Part shown: piece by piece, positions 51,954-59,304 of the stretch
Layout of the letters: each line of letters begins with the position of its first letter
How positions within the stretch are numbered: position 1 is the stretch's first letter
DNA from: Leucobacter salsicius M1-8
GTDB lineage: Bacteria; Actinomycetota; Actinomycetes; Actinomycetales; Microbacteriaceae
Assembly (NCBI RefSeq): GCF_000350525.1
Contig: NZ_AOCN01000011.1
Span: forward strand, 1 to 60,179
DNA: 60,179 nt
Direction of reading: 5' to 3'
Notes under the pieces: model-generated
What the model saw: the letters and a program-made list of their open reading frames with translations, nothing else
Told to the model about the DNA's origin: nothing
Databases searched by the model: none
Position numbers and translations under genes: made by a program

Positions 51954-53372
51954 CTAGCCGCGAACAGGCACGCTGCCGGGCAGTGCGGCCCATGCCAGGT
52001 AGCTGCCGTCGAGTTCTGTGACATCGTAACCCTCTCGACGCAGCGCGCTAGCTGCGACCGAGTTACGCACGCCGCTCTGGCAGTAGGTAACGATCGTGCC
52101 GGCAGACGGGGCTGGAAGCTGGTCGAGGCTCCAGAGCACGCGGCCGCCCGAGAGCTGCTCGGCGCCGGGCAGGTGCCCGCCAGCGTACTCAGTCTTATTG
52201 CGCACATCGAGCAGCAGCACGCGCTCGACACTCTCGAGCGCGGCCGGATCCACGAGCGCCGGGCGCACGAGCTCAAGTCCGTCCAGCGACGTGATGTAAC
52301 CACGCACCGTGTCGATGCCGACACGCACGAGGTGGTCGCGCATTGCTTGTGCTTCGTCAAGAGACTCCGCAAGCAACACGATTGGGCGCTGCTCAACTTC
52401 GGGATTCACGACCCAGGCGCCGTAGCTCGCCGCCTTCGCGACACCCGGAATGTTCAGCGAGCGAGACACCGTGCCCTCGTGCACCTGAGAGTTATGCCTG
52501 GTGTCGACCAGGATCACGCTGTCGTCGGCCAGCAGCGGGCGCAACTCATCAGCGGTGAACTCTGTGAGCGCCGCGTTCTCACCGAGCAGGGCCGGGCCGA
52601 CCTTGTTCTGCAGTTTCATGCGACCGAAGTAGGCGTGCGCATCGGGCTGCCCGTTCAGCAGCTCATCCACGAACCCCTGCATATCGTCGTTCTTCAGGTA
52701 CTTGCCCCACCACGAGAAGTTGCGCTCGTAGCCCACGGTCGTTGCCGCAATCGCTCCGAGTGCCTTGCCGCACGCCGAGCCCGAGCCGTGTGCGGGGTGC
52801 ACCTGCACGTAGTCGGGCAGAGTGAGAAACTGGTCGCGCAGGCTTGCGAAGAGTTGTTCGGCCCCAGCAAAGCGCGTGTCGACAAAGCCAGCCGCCTCGT
52901 CGAGCAGGTCTGGGCGACCCAAGTCACCGACAAACACGAAGTCACCCGTGAGCATGAAGCCCGGCTCGGCCGACTGAGCGCCATCGGTCACAAGGAATGA
53001 CATGTGCTCAGGGGTGTGACCAGGGGTGTGGATTGCTTCGATCGAAATGTTGCCGAGCGTGATCGTGTGGCCGTGCTTCATGCGCACCGCGTCGTCAAAG
53101 TCGGCGCCGTAGGTCCAGTCGGGCCCGCCCTCATCTGACACGTACATGGTGGCGCCGGTCGCGGCCGCGAGCTCTCGGGTGCCCGAGAGATAGTCGGCGT
53201 GGATGTGGGTCTCGGTCACGGCGACGATCCGCATGCCCTGTTTAGCCGCGAGACTCAGGTACACGTCGATGTCGCGACGCGGGTCGACAACAATGGCTTC
53301 GCCCTTTGCCTGGCAGCCAATGAAATAGCTCGCCTGCGCAAGGTCTTCGTCATAGATTCGTTCAAGCAGCAC
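51954..53372 (-). CDS. MBL-fold persulfide dioxygenase fused to two rhodanese domains
   Basis: A 472-residue fusion. Residues 1-250 are a metallo-beta-lactamase-fold domain of the ETHE1/persulfide-dioxygenase type (THIHADYLSG, His56, His58, Asp60; then HTPGHTPEH and LTGDFVFVGDLGRPDL). The first rhodanese domain (about 270-360) has no active-site Cys and is probably structural. The second ends with CQSGVR (Cys431), an active persulfide loop. It should oxidise glutathione- or mycothiol-persulfide to sulfite and handle thiosulfate. It starts with GTG behind AGGAG, inside the sulfur operon. Confidence 0.92.
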   Translation of the reverse strand: MLLERIYDEDLAQASYFIGCQAKGEAIVVDPRRDIDVYLSLAAKQGMRIVAVTETHIHADYLSGTRELAAATGATMYVSDEGGPDWTYGADFDDAVRMKHGHTITLGNISIEAIHTPGHTPEHMSFLVTDGAQSAEPGFMLTGDFVFVGDLGRPDLLDEAAGFVDTRFAGAEQLFASLRDQFLTLPDYVQVHPAHGSGSACGKALGAIAATTVGYERNFSWWGKYLKNDDMQGFVDELLNGQPDAHAYFGRMKLQNKVGPALLGENAALTEFTADELRPLLADDSVILVDTRHNSQVHEGTVSRSLNIPGVAKAASYGAWVVNPEVEQRPIVLLAESLDEAQAMRDHLVRVGIDTVRGYITSLDGLELVRPALVDPAALESVERVLLLDVRNKTEYAGGHLPGAEQLSGGRVLWSLDQLPAPSAGTIVTYCQSGVRNSVAASALRREGYDVTELDGSYLAWAALPGSVPVRG

Positions 53373-53410
53373 TGTTACTCCTAGGGTGCTTCGATGCCAG
53401 CGGGCGTGGG

Positions 53411-53527
53411 CTAGTTGCAGCTGCAGCGATCGGCTACAGCTACGCCTTCGAGTGCTTCTTCAATGTGACCGCCGCAGCCAGCCCAGGTTGGCTTGCCGCA
53501 GTTGGAGCAGGTAATTCGTGCGCACAT
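53411..53527 (-). CDS. CxxC mini-protein (38 aa)
   Basis: A 38-residue protein that is easily missed. It begins MCARITCSNCGKPTWAGCGG and ends in DRCSCN: Cys2, then CxxC, a WAGCG box and a terminal CxC. This spacing of cysteines is shared with the 62-residue protein at 53976-54164, so the pair are paralogues. An AAAGAAGAA stretch precedes the ATG. It lies between thioredoxin and the MBL-rhodanese gene. It probably binds zinc or iron, or carries sulfane sulfur; function is unassigned. Confidence 0.82.
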   Translation of the reverse strand: MCARITCSNCGKPTWAGCGGHIEEALEGVAVADRCSCN

Positions 53528-53567
53528 GGTGGTTCTTCTTTCAGTAAAAGTGGATCAGTGATTCGAG

Positions 53568-53942
53568 TTAGTTGGTCTTTGCGGCCGCTTTGTCGGCGAC
53601 CTGTGTGCGCACGTCGTCCATGTCGAGGTCGCGCGCGCCCTGGATGAGCTGGTCGAGCTGTGGGGCCGCGAGTGCGCCCGGCTGCGAATAGACGAGGATG
53701 CCATCACGAAAGACCATGAGCGTGGGGATCGAGGTGATCTGGAAGCCAGCCGCGAGCTGCTGCTCGGCTTCGGTGTCGACCTTGCCAAACACGATGTCGG
53801 GGTGCGCCTCTGAGGCCCGCTCGAAAACCGGCGCAAAGTTGCGGCACGGCCCGCACCAGGCGGCCCAGAAATCGACAAAGACGATGCCGTCTGACTTCGC
53901 GACGCTTTCGAAGGTGTCGAGGGTGAGATCAGTAGTAGCCAT
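53568..53942 (-). CDS. trxA: Thioredoxin
   Basis: A 124-residue thioredoxin: WAAWCGPCR active site (Cys31, Cys34) and cis-proline in TSIPTLMVFRDG. It carries a slightly longer C-terminal tail than usual. AAGGAAA precedes the ATG. As part of the sulfur operon it should reduce persulfides or rhodanese-bound sulfur rather than serve as the main cellular thioredoxin; that role is inferred from context. Confidence 0.92.
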   Translation of the reverse strand: MATTDLTLDTFESVAKSDGIVFVDFWAAWCGPCRNFAPVFERASEAHPDIVFGKVDTEAEQQLAAGFQITSIPTLMVFRDGILVYSQPGALAAPQLDQLIQGARDLDMDDVRTQVADKAAAKTN

Positions 53943-53975
53943 GTGTTTTCCTTGCCTTTGTGTGTCTCGGGGTGC

Positions 53976-54164
53976 TTACCGGCCGAAGAGCCGCGCGAAG
54001 AATCCCCCGCCGCGGTTCTCTTTCGCTGCGGCGATTTCTGACGGTGAGTGTTTGCCGTTGCACCAGTCTGAAGCGGGCACGCTCATCTTCACCATGGCCA
54101 CGTGCTGGCCGCAGCCAGCCCACGTGGTTTTGTTGCACGTACGGCACTTGGTCGCTCTGCACAT
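53976..54164 (-). CDS. CxxC mini-protein (62 aa), first gene of sulfur operon
   Basis: A 62-residue protein beginning MCRATKCRTCNKTTWAGCGQ with a later Cys in SDWCNGKHS and an arginine-rich end (FFARLFGR). The Cys2/CxxC/WAGCG pattern matches the 38-residue protein downstream and a common actinobacterial family of unknown function. The ATG at 54164 is chosen because the frame upstream (to 54230) runs into the operator and AGGAAAGGAA precedes 54164. It is the first gene behind the twin CsoR-type sites. Confidence 0.85.
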   Translation of the reverse strand: MCRATKCRTCNKTTWAGCGQHVAMVKMSVPASDWCNGKHSPSEIAAAKENRGGGFFARLFGR

Positions 54165-54197
54165 CGTGTGGTTCCTTTCCTCGCGACCCATAGGCCG

Positions 54198-54260
54198 ATA
54201 CCCCAGGGGGTATATTTTCGTTATCGGCAACTATACCCCATGGGGTATCCGTTTCGTCAA
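54198..54260 (-). promoter_or_regulatory. Promoter with two CsoR/CstR-type operators
   Basis: Two near-identical palindromes: ATACCCC-AG-GGGGTAT at 54198-54213 and ATACCCC-AT-GGGGTAT at 54233-54248, centres 35 bases apart. This is the GC-tract palindrome bound by CsoR-family repressors (copper-sensing CsoR, persulfide-sensing CstR). Leftward, TTGACG (54255-54260 reversed) and TATAGT (54230-54235 reversed) form a possible promoter with a 19-base spacer that holds most of the second palindrome, so repressor bound there would block transcription. Given the operon, a CstR-like persulfide sensor is the best guess. Confidence 0.8.
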
Positions 54261-54286
54261 GTCCCTCACGGAAAGAGGTTTACGCA

Positions 54287-54526
54287 ATGGGCCTGTTGTA
54301 CCCAAAGCCACACGGTCAAGAACGAGGATTTGTCACGGTAGCTTCGGCCGAAGGGAGCGTGGCCGTGGCTCGCCTGGGCGAGTCGTTCGACGCTGTGCCG
54401 CTGACCCATGGGCGAAGTTCGTTTGTCGGTGGCTCCCGGCATCATGTCCATCGACTGATCTCATATTCGGAACCGGAGATGAATGAATATGAATGCTTTG
54501 AGGACGCCCACCGTCGCGCTCGGTGA
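54287..54526 (+). CDS. Possible small ORF downstream of the operators (unknown or remnant)
   Basis: A 79-codon frame starting MGLLYPKPHG with a good ribosome site AAAGAGG eight bases upstream, transcribed away from the operator pair. It overlaps the start of the methyltransferase gene by 44 bases and resembles no family I know. It may be the truncated 5' end of a gene once controlled by the same operators and cut by arrival of the island, or not coding at all. Confidence 0.3.
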   Translation: MGLLYPKPHGQERGFVTVASAEGSVAVARLGESFDAVPLTHGRSSFVGGSRHHVHRLISYSEPEMNEYECFEDAHRRAR

Positions 54527-55424
54527 CGTTGCGCCAATAACTGACGTTGATCTGAACTGGTGGATCGACAAGATCCACACGCTCGATTGGGTGTTCGCGG
54601 TTACATACGCTGACGGCGCTCCACACGAGTACGTCTGCGACCGCACGGAGGGCATGGACATTGATGACTTCGAGCGAGCATCGCGCGTTATCCAGACATT
54701 CGGAGAACCTCAAAGATTCTACAAACGCACACGAACTTACCTCGTCCACGACGGATGGAAATACTGGACCATGGACGACGACCATAGAAAAGTCACGCTT
54801 GTTAATCGTGGCCGCTCACACCACAACTATGGGGTTCAGAACGCCCCCAAAACTCGATCGGCTGCCACTACAGCGTACGATCCGATTGCAACCTATTGGG
54901 ATGAGTGCTTCAGCCTGAGCAATGAAGAGAGCAAGGGCTTCACCGCGCTTGTTGACAGCGCAACCGGCGGCTTCCGAAAGTGCCGCACTTTGGATTTGGG
55001 GGCAGGCACTGGAACTGCGCTCGACCTTGGCCTCACAGATTCGTTCCGCTTGACCGCAATCGACCCCTCGGGTCCGATGCTCAACGTGCTAGTAGCAAAG
55101 CATCCTCTCGTTGCTCGCGTCGAAGCCATGACATTCCGAACCGCCCGCGAACATCGCGTCCTTGGCGGCACCAAATTTGACTTGGTTCTCGCTCTCGGCG
55201 GGGCTGGCTCCTACCTGAGCAAGACGGAATGGGACGAGCTTCCAAAGCATGCCAAAGGTCGATACGTCATGTCAGTTTTTGCCGAGGGCGAGGCTCCCGT
55301 CACCCAGGATCTGAGCACCGACGATCTTCTTCAGGCACGCTCCAACGTAAGGTCTTTTGCCTCGGAGCATAACGGACTCATCCACCGCGTCGGGCGATTC
55401 GAAGTCCTTGTGGCCCATGGGTGA
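54483..55424 (+). CDS. Class I SAM-dependent methyltransferase with unrecognised N-terminal domain
   Basis: A 313-residue protein in two parts. Residues about 25-110 form a compact domain I cannot name (LNWWIDKIHTLDWVFAVTYA, GEPQRFYKRTRTYLV, GWKYWTM). Residues about 130-313 are a Rossmann methyltransferase with SAM motif RTLDLGAGTGTALDLG (168-183), acidic motif II TAIDPSG and LVLALGGAGSYL. There is no DPPY or PC motif, so it is not a typical DNA adenine or C5 methylase. It is 90 bases upstream of the DUF262 pair and on the same strand. The target could be DNA, RNA, protein or a small molecule. Confidence 0.78.
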   Translation: MNMNALRTPTVALGDVAPITDVDLNWWIDKIHTLDWVFAVTYADGAPHEYVCDRTEGMDIDDFERASRVIQTFGEPQRFYKRTRTYLVHDGWKYWTMDDDHRKVTLVNRGRSHHNYGVQNAPKTRSAATTAYDPIATYWDECFSLSNEESKGFTALVDSATGGFRKCRTLDLGAGTGTALDLGLTDSFRLTAIDPSGPMLNVLVAKHPLVARVEAMTFRTAREHRVLGGTKFDLVLALGGAGSYLSKTEWDELPKHAKGRYVMSVFAEGEAPVTQDLSTDDLLQARSNVRSFASEHNGLIHRVGRFEVLVAHG

Positions 55425-55514
55425 ACCTTCGCCCAGAGTTGATCGCCTACAGAGATCTGACTGCGCTCACCTAACATTAGATTCGGTACAGCTTGTCAAT
55501 CGGAAAGAAGACGC

Positions 55515-56873
55515 ATGACTATTAAGGTCGATGACCTCAAACCGGTCACAGTGGGTGAGCTTCTCGCCCAAGACCTTCGTATCCCGCTGTATCAGCGTCC
55601 TTACCGTTGGCGACTGGAAACAGCTCAGGCGCTTCTGAACGATATCTGGGGCGCATGGCGGCAGGATCGAGCCAGTCAATATGCGCTTGGGTCAGTGATC
55701 CTCTACACGGCTCCCAACGGTGAACGTCATGTCGTAGATGGCCAGCAGCGGCTACTCAGCCTACAACTCCTGGTGAAGCGCCTCCGCGGAGACCGCAGCA
55801 GCCTCGATGACGTGACTATTGACGAGCAGACTCCTCAAATCGTTCGCGTGCATCACCACATGCGCGCATGGGTGAATACGGCTATTCCGGCAGGCGATCG
55901 AGCTGACCTGCTGAGCTTCATTCAAGAAAACTGCGCACTAGTGCAGGTCGTCACTGATGATGAGGACGAGGCCTTCCGGTTTTTTGATTCTCAAAACTTC
56001 CGCGGAAAACCACTGAAGCCGCACGACTTGCTCAAAGCCCACCATTTGCGCGCATTGGGCCGGGTCCGACCCGTTGTTCGAACGACAATAGTGCAGGAAT
56101 GGGAATCAGTTGATGACTATGAATTGGAGCACCTTTTCAGCCGCTATCTCTACAGAATCGCCAAGTGGAGCCGTGGTCGTCCAGCCTCACGCGACTTCGG
56201 CATCGAAGAACTCGGGCTTTTCAAAGGAATCGACGCCGGATCGGGCTCCACGACTTCGACGCCGGCACAGGGTTATCACCTCTCGGTGCAGCGATCCGGC
56301 GCTGCGGCACTTGGGAGCGCTGCGTTCGTGCCTTCGGTTCGGGCTTTGCTTGATCCTGCAGCCCTGCGAGCACGTTTCCAAGTAGACGCGCCAATTATCG
56401 CGGGCAGCGACTTCTTCGCGCGAGTAGGTTTCCTCATGGAGGAGCAACGGACCCTACAGAAGCTCTTGAATGAACAAGAGTCACGCTCACAGTTCACTCG
56501 CGGGGCACGCCATCGGTACGTCACGGAGCTGTTCCTCGCCGCCATGCTGTACTGGACGAACAAGTTCTATCGCGGCGACCTCGCCACAGCTGACCCCGAA
56601 TCCGACCCCGATCTGAAACCCGCTTGGGATCGTCTCTTCATTTGGGCGTACGGGTTGCGGCTCGAGCGCCTCCGGGTTACCTGGCAGTCGGTGAATCTGC
56701 ATGCCACCCGTGATTCGCTCGGTGACGGCAAAGAAGGCCTCTTCGCCACTCTCCATGAGAGCCTCTCCGGGGATGAACTCAATAGGCTATTGATTTCTTT
56801 ACCCCCTATTCCAGTGGACCGAGACAAGGAGTTGTCGCAACTACTGCGCAAGATCGAAGGAAGTGCAGCATGA
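55515..56873 (+). CDS. DUF262 (GmrS/ParB-like) protein
   Basis: A 452-residue DUF262 protein. Signature motifs are IPLYQRPYRW (23-32), DGQQRL (75-80) and FRFFDSQNFRGKPLKPHDLLKAH (about 154-176), the ParB/Srx-like NTP-binding core found in GmrSD-type type IV restriction and SspE. The C-terminal half is helical and has no HNH motif. GGAAAGAAG precedes the ATG. Its stop overlaps the next gene's start (ATGA), so the two proteins are probably made together and may form a complex, with this one as regulatory or sensing subunit. Confidence 0.88.
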   Translation: MTIKVDDLKPVTVGELLAQDLRIPLYQRPYRWRLETAQALLNDIWGAWRQDRASQYALGSVILYTAPNGERHVVDGQQRLLSLQLLVKRLRGDRSSLDDVTIDEQTPQIVRVHHHMRAWVNTAIPAGDRADLLSFIQENCALVQVVTDDEDEAFRFFDSQNFRGKPLKPHDLLKAHHLRALGRVRPVVRTTIVQEWESVDDYELEHLFSRYLYRIAKWSRGRPASRDFGIEELGLFKGIDAGSGSTTSTPAQGYHLSVQRSGAAALGSAAFVPSVRALLDPAALRARFQVDAPIIAGSDFFARVGFLMEEQRTLQKLLNEQESRSQFTRGARHRYVTELFLAAMLYWTNKFYRGDLATADPESDPDLKPAWDRLFIWAYGLRLERLRVTWQSVNLHATRDSLGDGKEGLFATLHESLSGDELNRLLISLPPIPVDRDKELSQLLRKIEGSAA

Positions 56874-58804
56874 CACACGGTGGAGTCCAGGCAACAGCCC
56901 AGACGGTTCGGCAGCTGCTCACCGCGAGTCATTATGAGGTACCGGTGTACCAACGAAACTATGCGTGGGGTGAAGAGGAGATCCGCCAACTCATCGATGA
57001 CCTCATCGATGCTGCGACTGATGACGAAATCAGTGAGTACTTCCTCGGCAACATCGTTGTCTCAACGGTGGCACACAATGGCAGTTCAAAATACTTCCTA
57101 ATCGACGGCCAACAGAGGCTCACAACACTTCACATCCTGTTCACCTATTTGATCGCCAAAGGCACCCACCCTGACCTCCAAATCAACCGGCTCCTATTCG
57201 AATCGAGACCGCGCGCGGAAGAGGCGCTTGCAACGCTCGCCAACGGTGGTTCGGCTGAAGTTGGGGACCCCGGCATTCTTAACGGATACCGGATTATTGA
57301 GCAGTACCCCGAGAGCACCACACTTCTGAACCACCTCGATTTCATACTCGACAACGTTCTCGTCGCGCGACTTGAGCTTCCCGAGAGCACTGACCTCAAC
57401 AGGTACTTCGAGGTCATTAACACTCGAGGTGAACAGCTGCAACAGCAGGACATCGTCAAAGCTCGTATGATGGCCGCACTCGGTTCCGACACCAAGCGCA
57501 CCACTTTTGCCTGGGTGTGGGACGCGTGTGCATTGATGGACACGTACGTGCAGATCGCGCTTGCTCCCGGAAACACCTCTCTTCGGGCCGAGCTCTTCGG
57601 TGAGAACTGGCACACACTCAACGTCAAGTCGTTCGAGTCGCTCACCCCGTTTTGCCCATCGTTGAGTGACGTCATCGAGTCTGGCCCAACAACTCCAACT
57701 CTCGATGACGCAATTCTGGGCTATGCCAATGCGGACCAAATAGATCCTGATGATCGCACCGAGGGTGAACGATTCAGCTCAATCATTCAATTTCCCGTGT
57801 TTCTCCTCCATGTACTCCGAGTTGTGGAAGGCAAGGCAGTTGATGAAACCGAGACGGCACTCGACGACAAGCGGTTGATCAAACGCTTCACGGACTACCT
57901 TCGCTCCGGTGATCCAGCCACTCGCACTGAAGAGTTTGCGCTCGCCCTTCTCCGGTGCCGTCTCCTCTTCGACTCCCTCATACTCAAGCGCGAGTTCACA
58001 ATGGCGAGCGGTGATGACGGCATTTGGTCACTCAAACGCGTCGTCAAAGGCGAGAATCGTTCTCGCCGGACGATCACTCACGTGCCACGATATATCGGGT
58101 CATTTCCTTTCGACAGCGACGGCGGAGCCGAAGGTGAAGCAACCGATGACAGCGCGATCTCTAAGCGGATTCGTCTCATTGAAGCAGCGTTGCGTGTCAC
58201 GTATACGTCACCGCGAACGATGCACTGGATCACTCAACTTCTTGACTTTGCGTACCACGCTGAGATTCTAGGAAACCTTCGGGCTGACGATGTGCTTCAA
58301 CTCTTGGAGCAATACGCGCTCAGCAAGTTGGCGCCTCACTTTCGAGACGCCCAGCTTCTGTCCACCGGATTCGACATTCCACGCATCGCCTTTACTTACC
58401 TGGACTATTTACTTGCCTGTCGTTCAGGTGATCTTGATTTCCAGTTCACGTTCCGAAATTCTGTGGAGCATTTCTATCCGCAGTCGCCGGACGCTGAGAT
58501 TATTCGCGCCTACGGCGTGCTCGAGGTCCCCGCCTCCAGGGATCTCTTTGGCAATCTCGCGCTCCTCACGGTGAGGGATAACTCTAAGTTCACTAACCTC
58601 CCTCCATATGTAAAGTCAGACAGCGCGCGCATTGTCGAGCAGAGCCCCAAGCTCGTCCTGATGGCAAAGACCGCAAAGCGCTCCCCCCGATCTTGGGATA
58701 GCGATGCTATACATGCTCATCACAGGGAGATGGTTTCGCTGCTCTGGAATGAGATTCACCAACACCAGACGCAGGAGGGCGAAGGCTTGCATCTGTTCGG
58801 CTGA
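56870..58804 (+). CDS. DUF262-DUF1524 nuclease (GmrSD-like)
   Basis: A 644-residue protein with both halves of a GmrSD-type enzyme. The N-terminal DUF262 part has VPVYQRNYAW (24-33), DGQQRLTTL (79-87) and FEVINTRGEQLQQQDIVKA (180-198). The C-terminal DUF1524 HNH-type nuclease has RNSVEHFYPQ (529-538, His534) and LFGNLALLTVRDNSKFTN (559-576, Asn562). Known relatives cut modified or foreign DNA. It overlaps the upstream DUF262 gene by four bases. Likely effector of a two- or three-gene defence module; target unknown. Confidence 0.9.
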   Translation: MTHGGVQATAQTVRQLLTASHYEVPVYQRNYAWGEEEIRQLIDDLIDAATDDEISEYFLGNIVVSTVAHNGSSKYFLIDGQQRLTTLHILFTYLIAKGTHPDLQINRLLFESRPRAEEALATLANGGSAEVGDPGILNGYRIIEQYPESTTLLNHLDFILDNVLVARLELPESTDLNRYFEVINTRGEQLQQQDIVKARMMAALGSDTKRTTFAWVWDACALMDTYVQIALAPGNTSLRAELFGENWHTLNVKSFESLTPFCPSLSDVIESGPTTPTLDDAILGYANADQIDPDDRTEGERFSSIIQFPVFLLHVLRVVEGKAVDETETALDDKRLIKRFTDYLRSGDPATRTEEFALALLRCRLLFDSLILKREFTMASGDDGIWSLKRVVKGENRSRRTITHVPRYIGSFPFDSDGGAEGEATDDSAISKRIRLIEAALRVTYTSPRTMHWITQLLDFAYHAEILGNLRADDVLQLLEQYALSKLAPHFRDAQLLSTGFDIPRIAFTYLDYLLACRSGDLDFQFTFRNSVEHFYPQSPDAEIIRAYGVLEVPASRDLFGNLALLTVRDNSKFTNLPPYVKSDSARIVEQSPKLVLMAKTAKRSPRSWDSDAIHAHHREMVSLLWNEIHQHQTQEGEGLHLFG

Positions 58805-59304
58805 CTTGGCCTGTATGTCGTTCCGACCTTCACCCAAGGATGTGATGTCTCAAGGTGGTATCCAAGTCGGACCTGGAACTGGAACTTGGCCATATTGCGA
58901 CCGGCTGGACTGCATGAGGGCTCAATGCTGCATGGTGAAAGCGACGCGACGCATTCTTCGCGTTCGAGAAGCGCGCGCGCGTTGTGAAAACTCGGGGAGA
59001 GCCGAACTGGAGCTTGCTGGCGGCTTCGCCGGCAAGACGGAGAGGAACGGTCGCTAGTCAGGACCGTTGATAAGTATCCCTGCGACACTGAGCAAAAGGA
59101 GCGTCGCCCACATACCCAGCACCTCTCGGGACCTCTCGGGACCTCTCACACAGGTCACAGCCTCCATCACGGTCGCGTAAACACGCAAACGCCCCGGACC
59201 CGCAATGCGCGGGTCCGGGGCGTGGGCTAGATACCGATGAGGTCTGCGGACAAGGTCAAGTCCCGTGGAGTGGTGTAACGAACATTCTTCGAGAATGAGC
59301 TTGG
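58805..59304. other. Intergenic region with short repeats and a strong hairpin
   Basis: No gene is seen in these 500 bases. GGGACCTCTC-type units recur three times in tandem at about 59120-59151. A perfect 15-bp stem at 59189-59203 and 59209-59223 is a likely terminator for the transposase gene or a boundary element. The end of the insertion sequence is expected between this hairpin and 59300; TCAAGTCCCGTGGAGTGG near 59256-59273 is a candidate terminus, unproven because the other end is outside the window. Confidence 0.5.
59189..59223. terminator. Perfect 15-bp GC-rich hairpin
   Basis: ACGCCCCGGACCCGC (59189-59203) pairs fully with 59209-59223 around a five-base loop. It lies about 80 bases beyond the transposase stop and separates it from the defence island. 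Confidence 0.75.

Noticed and set aside
51947..52396. N-terminal part of a 325-codon frame ending in DUF4395
   Set aside because: This part overlaps the MBL-rhodanese gene in another frame and has no domain sense; DUF4395 starts at the GTG at 51946.
59120..59151. CRISPR-like tandem repeats
   Set aside because: Units of about ten bases without spacers; this is a short direct tandem, not a CRISPR array. No cas genes are present in the window.
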